From NCBI GenBank assembly GCA_020723435.1, contig DYIV01000009.1, positions 1 through 42,391 of the forward strand: a DNA stretch of 42,391 nucleotides, read 5' to 3'. The position numbers and the translations under genes are program-made. The notes below the pieces were generated by a model, which was not told the DNA's origin, ran no database searches, and was given only the letters and a program-made list of their open reading frames with translations. This document shows, piece by piece, positions 40,482 to 42,391 of the stretch (positions are counted from its first letter, which is position 1; each line of letters begins with the position of its first letter). This DNA comes from Slackia heliotrinireducens. Lineage in GTDB: Bacteria; Actinomycetota; Aquicultoria; DYIV01.

Positions 40482-41534
40482 ATGATTCTATACCTGTACA
40501 TCTTTCTTGGAATAGCGGCCCTCGGGGTTCTGGTCTTCGTCCATGAGCTCGGCCACTTCCTGGCCGGCAAGGCGTTCAACGTCAAAGTGAATGAATTCAT
40601 GATCGGTCTGCCCAGCCCCAAGCTGGCGAAGGTGCAGCGCGGAGAGACCACCTACGGCGTCACGATGCTGCCCTTTGGCGGATACGTCAAGTTCGCGGGC
40701 ATGGACCCTACTGAAGAGTTGTCCCCCGAGGACGAGAGGCGCTCCTTCGACGCGCAGTCTTTCGGCAAGAGACTACTGATACTCGCGGCCGGCCCGACGT
40801 GCAACATGCTGCTGGCTGCCGTGCTGTTCGCCGGGGTCTTCATGTACGGGCTTCCGGCGCCCACCACCACCATTCAGACGGTTCTCAAGGGGTATCCGGC
40901 TCAGAAGATCGGTCTTGAGCGCGGCGACGAGGTCCTCAGCATCGAAGGCAAGAAGGTCGGATCGTGGCAGGAGATGATCGGCGTGCTCCACGCGTCGGCG
41001 GGCAAGCGGATAACCATCACCGTGAGACGAGACCGCGAGGTGCTTACGTTTCGGCCGACCCTCGTGCGACGAAACGGGAAGGGGTTTCTGGGCATAGGCC
41101 CCTCCTTCGTCGACAAGGGGTTCGGCTTCTTTCAGTCGATCTGGCTTGGCATCAAGGCCGCCGGCCTCATGGTCGTCAGCATCGCCGGGTTCCTGCTGGA
41201 GCTGCCGCGCCAGGCGGAGCTGTTGCAGCAGGCTCGCGGTCCGGTGGGCATCGTTCAAGAGAGCGTGAAGGCCGCTCGCAACGGCTTCCGCGACTTCGCC
41301 TGGCTGATGGGTGTCTTCAGCGTGAGCCTGGGCGTCTTCAATCTTATCCCGATACCGCCGCTGGACGGGGGCAAGGTCGCGTTGGCCGGGGTCGAGGGGC
41401 TGTTGCGCCGGAGGATACCGAAGAATACCGTCATCGCGATAAGCGCCGTGGGCGCGTCGCTCCTCGTCGTCCTGATGATCTACATCGTCGTGGCCGACAT
41501 AGGGCGGCTCCTGCCGGGAGGGGCGGGCGGCTGA
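40482..41534 (+). CDS. rseP: Site-2 zinc metalloprotease RseP/RasP
   Basis: This intramembrane protease cuts anti-sigma factors and leftover signal peptides. The track frame starts at 40407, but I use ATG 40482 (350 residues), where MILYLYIFLGIAALGVLVFV begins the first membrane helix. The zinc site HELGH follows at residues 21-25. A PDZ domain lies at about 110-190 (YPAQKIGLERGDEVLSIEGK), and the third-ligand motif is NLIPIPPLDGGKVALAG near 290-306. Four hydrophobic helices fit the family. A GGAGGT at 40450-40455 is too distant for this start, and no in-frame alternative codon exists nearer to it. It shares one base with the ispG start. Confidence 0.93.
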   Translation: MILYLYIFLGIAALGVLVFVHELGHFLAGKAFNVKVNEFMIGLPSPKLAKVQRGETTYGVTMLPFGGYVKFAGMDPTEELSPEDERRSFDAQSFGKRLLILAAGPTCNMLLAAVLFAGVFMYGLPAPTTTIQTVLKGYPAQKIGLERGDEVLSIEGKKVGSWQEMIGVLHASAGKRITITVRRDREVLTFRPTLVRRNGKGFLGIGPSFVDKGFGFFQSIWLGIKAAGLMVVSIAGFLLELPRQAELLQQARGPVGIVQESVKAARNGFRDFAWLMGVFSVSLGVFNLIPIPPLDGGKVALAGVEGLLRRRIPKNTVIAISAVGASLLVVLMIYIVVADIGRLLPGGAGG

Positions 41535-42391
41535 TGGAGCGGGGAAGACGCACCACGCGGCAGGTAAGCGTCGGGAACGTGCGCATCGGGGGCGACGCCC
41601 GCATCGCGGTACAGTCGATGACCAATACCGATACTCGCGACGTGGACGCCACGCTGGCCCAGATAGACGAGCTGGTAGAGGTTGGATGCGAGATCGTTCG
41701 TGTCGGCATCAAGGACGGCGACTCCGTCGCCGCCTTCGGCAAGATCGCGGCGCGATCTGAGATTCCGGTTGTCGCCGACATCCACTACAGCGCCGACCTG
41801 GCGATTGCGGCCATCGAGGCCGGCGCGCACAAGGTGCGCATCAACCCGGGCAACATCGGCGCCGAGGCCCAGGTCAAGAGAATCGTCGACGCCGCCCGCG
41901 CGACCGGCGTGTCCATCCGCATCGGTGTCAACTCAGGCTCCCTGGCCGAGGCCTACCGCGAAGCAGATGCTCCCTTGTCCGACCGGCTCGTGGGCAGTGC
42001 GCGCCACTTCGTCGATCTGTTCGAGTCGTGGGACTTCCACGACATCGTCCTGTCGCTGAAAGCAACCTCGGTGACCGAAACGATCGCGGCCAACCGTGCC
42101 GTCTCGAGGCTCGTCGACTATCCGCTCCATCTCGGCATTACGGAGGCGGGCAGCACGTTCGCGGGCACGATCAAGTCTTCGGTAGGCATCGGGGTCCTCC
42201 TCGAGCAGGGGATCGGCGATACCATCCGAGTCTCCCTGACGGCCGACCCGGTGCAGGAGGTGCGCGTGGCCTTCGAGATCCTGCGAGCCCTTGGCCTTCG
42301 TCGTCGCGGAGTCGAGATCATCTCCTGCCCAACGTGCACGCGCTGCGAGATCGATCTCATGACCATCGCGCGCGAAGTGGAGGATCGACTG
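41534..42391 (+). CDS. ispG: 4-hydroxy-3-methylbut-2-en-1-yl diphosphate synthase, partial
   Basis: IspG (GcpE) is the [4Fe-4S] enzyme converting MEcPP to HMBPP in the MEP pathway. The frame is open to the window end (286 codons seen), so it is absent from the ORF track. It starts RRTTRQVSVGNVRIGGDARI, followed by AVQSMTNTDTRDVDATLAQI, VVADIHYSADLAIAAIEAGA, HKVRINPGNIG, RIGVNSGSL and GITEAGSTFAGTIKSSVGIG. The first two cluster Cys are in ISCPTCTRCEIDLM, which has an extra Cys where Thr, Gln or Leu is common. ATG 41534 overlaps the rseP stop (TGATG). About 70-100 C-terminal residues, including the third cluster Cys, lie outside the window. Confidence 0.95.
   Translation, partial: MERGRRTTRQVSVGNVRIGGDARIAVQSMTNTDTRDVDATLAQIDELVEVGCEIVRVGIKDGDSVAAFGKIAARSEIPVVADIHYSADLAIAAIEAGAHKVRINPGNIGAEAQVKRIVDAARATGVSIRIGVNSGSLAEAYREADAPLSDRLVGSARHFVDLFESWDFHDIVLSLKATSVTETIAANRAVSRLVDYPLHLGITEAGSTFAGTIKSSVGIGVLLEQGIGDTIRVSLTADPVQEVRVAFEILRALGLRRRGVEIISCPTCTRCEIDLMTIAREVEDRL

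Noticed and set aside
1-42391. CRISPR array, insertion sequence, prophage or toxin-antitoxin system
   Set aside because: I found no regularly spaced repeats, transposase, integrase other than the housekeeping XerC, or paired small toxin genes.

Overview
The window is about 42 kb of GC-rich (roughly 60-65% by eye), densely packed bacterial chromosome. Almost everything is housekeeping and reads left to right; only two intact genes and one terminal fragment lie on the minus strand. Many starts are GTG or TTG, and neighbouring genes often overlap by 1, 4 or 8-16 bp. The gene order points to the Actinobacteriota: recG-rsmD-coaD-coiled-coil-yceD; rnc-smc-ftsY-ffh-rpsP-khpA-rimM-trmD-rplS-lepB-rnhB-yraN-comM-dprA; and xerC-whiG-like sigma-rpsB-tsf-pyrH-frr-uppS-cdsA-dxr-rseP-ispG, where a WhiG-type sigma gene near rpsB resembles Streptomyces. 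TrmFO, FabK-type enoyl reductases and a CooC-type nickel ATPase suggest a deep-branching anaerobic lineage rather than a classical aerobic actinomycete. Placement below phylum is inference.

Layout. (1) 1-210: an unrelated minus-strand ATPase-like fragment fused to a recG that lacks its N-terminus, probably a chimeric join. (2) 166-5420: recG, rsmD, coaD, a DivIVA-like coiled-coil gene, yceD, then a reversed cooC-like gene that splits yceD from rpmF. (3) 5497-13862: a terminator, then a lipid operon: BioD/DRTGG-domain gene, plsX, fabH, fabK, fabD, fabG, acpP, a second FabK/nitronate-monooxygenase paralogue with a cysteine cluster, and fabF. (4) 13863-21913: rnc (frameshifted), a degenerate polysaccharide-deacetylase-like protein, smc, ftsY, an unknown membrane protein, ffh. 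(5) 21979-26392: rpsP with a long acidic tail, khpA, rimM, trmD, tRNA-Arg(CCG), tRNA-Lys(CTT), rplS, lepB, rnhB. (6) 26463-28355: a secreted glucuronyl C5-epimerase-like protein on the minus strand. (7) 28424-34675: yraN, comM, dprA, trmFO (no topA between them), xerC, a WhiG/FliA-family sigma factor. (8) 34722-42391: rpsB, tsf, pyrH, frr, uppS, cdsA, dxr, rseP and ispG (cut by the window end).

Functionally the region combines phospholipid and fatty-acid synthesis (plsX, fab genes, cdsA), isoprenoid and cell-wall carrier synthesis (dxr, ispG, uppS), protein targeting (ftsY, ffh, lepB), translation and RNA maturation, and chromosome maintenance and DNA uptake (recG, smc, xerC, dprA, comM).

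I see no CRISPR array, insertion sequence, prophage or obvious defence system, and no stretch over 300 bp without a gene. The most notable signals are: an rnc frameshift explained exactly by loss of one copy of a 13-bp tandem repeat; the chimeric left end; a FabH whose best-supported start is ATT; a deacetylase-like protein with its metal ligands replaced; the Cys-cluster FabK paralogue inside the fab operon; and a terminator-like hairpin wedged between two tRNA genes.
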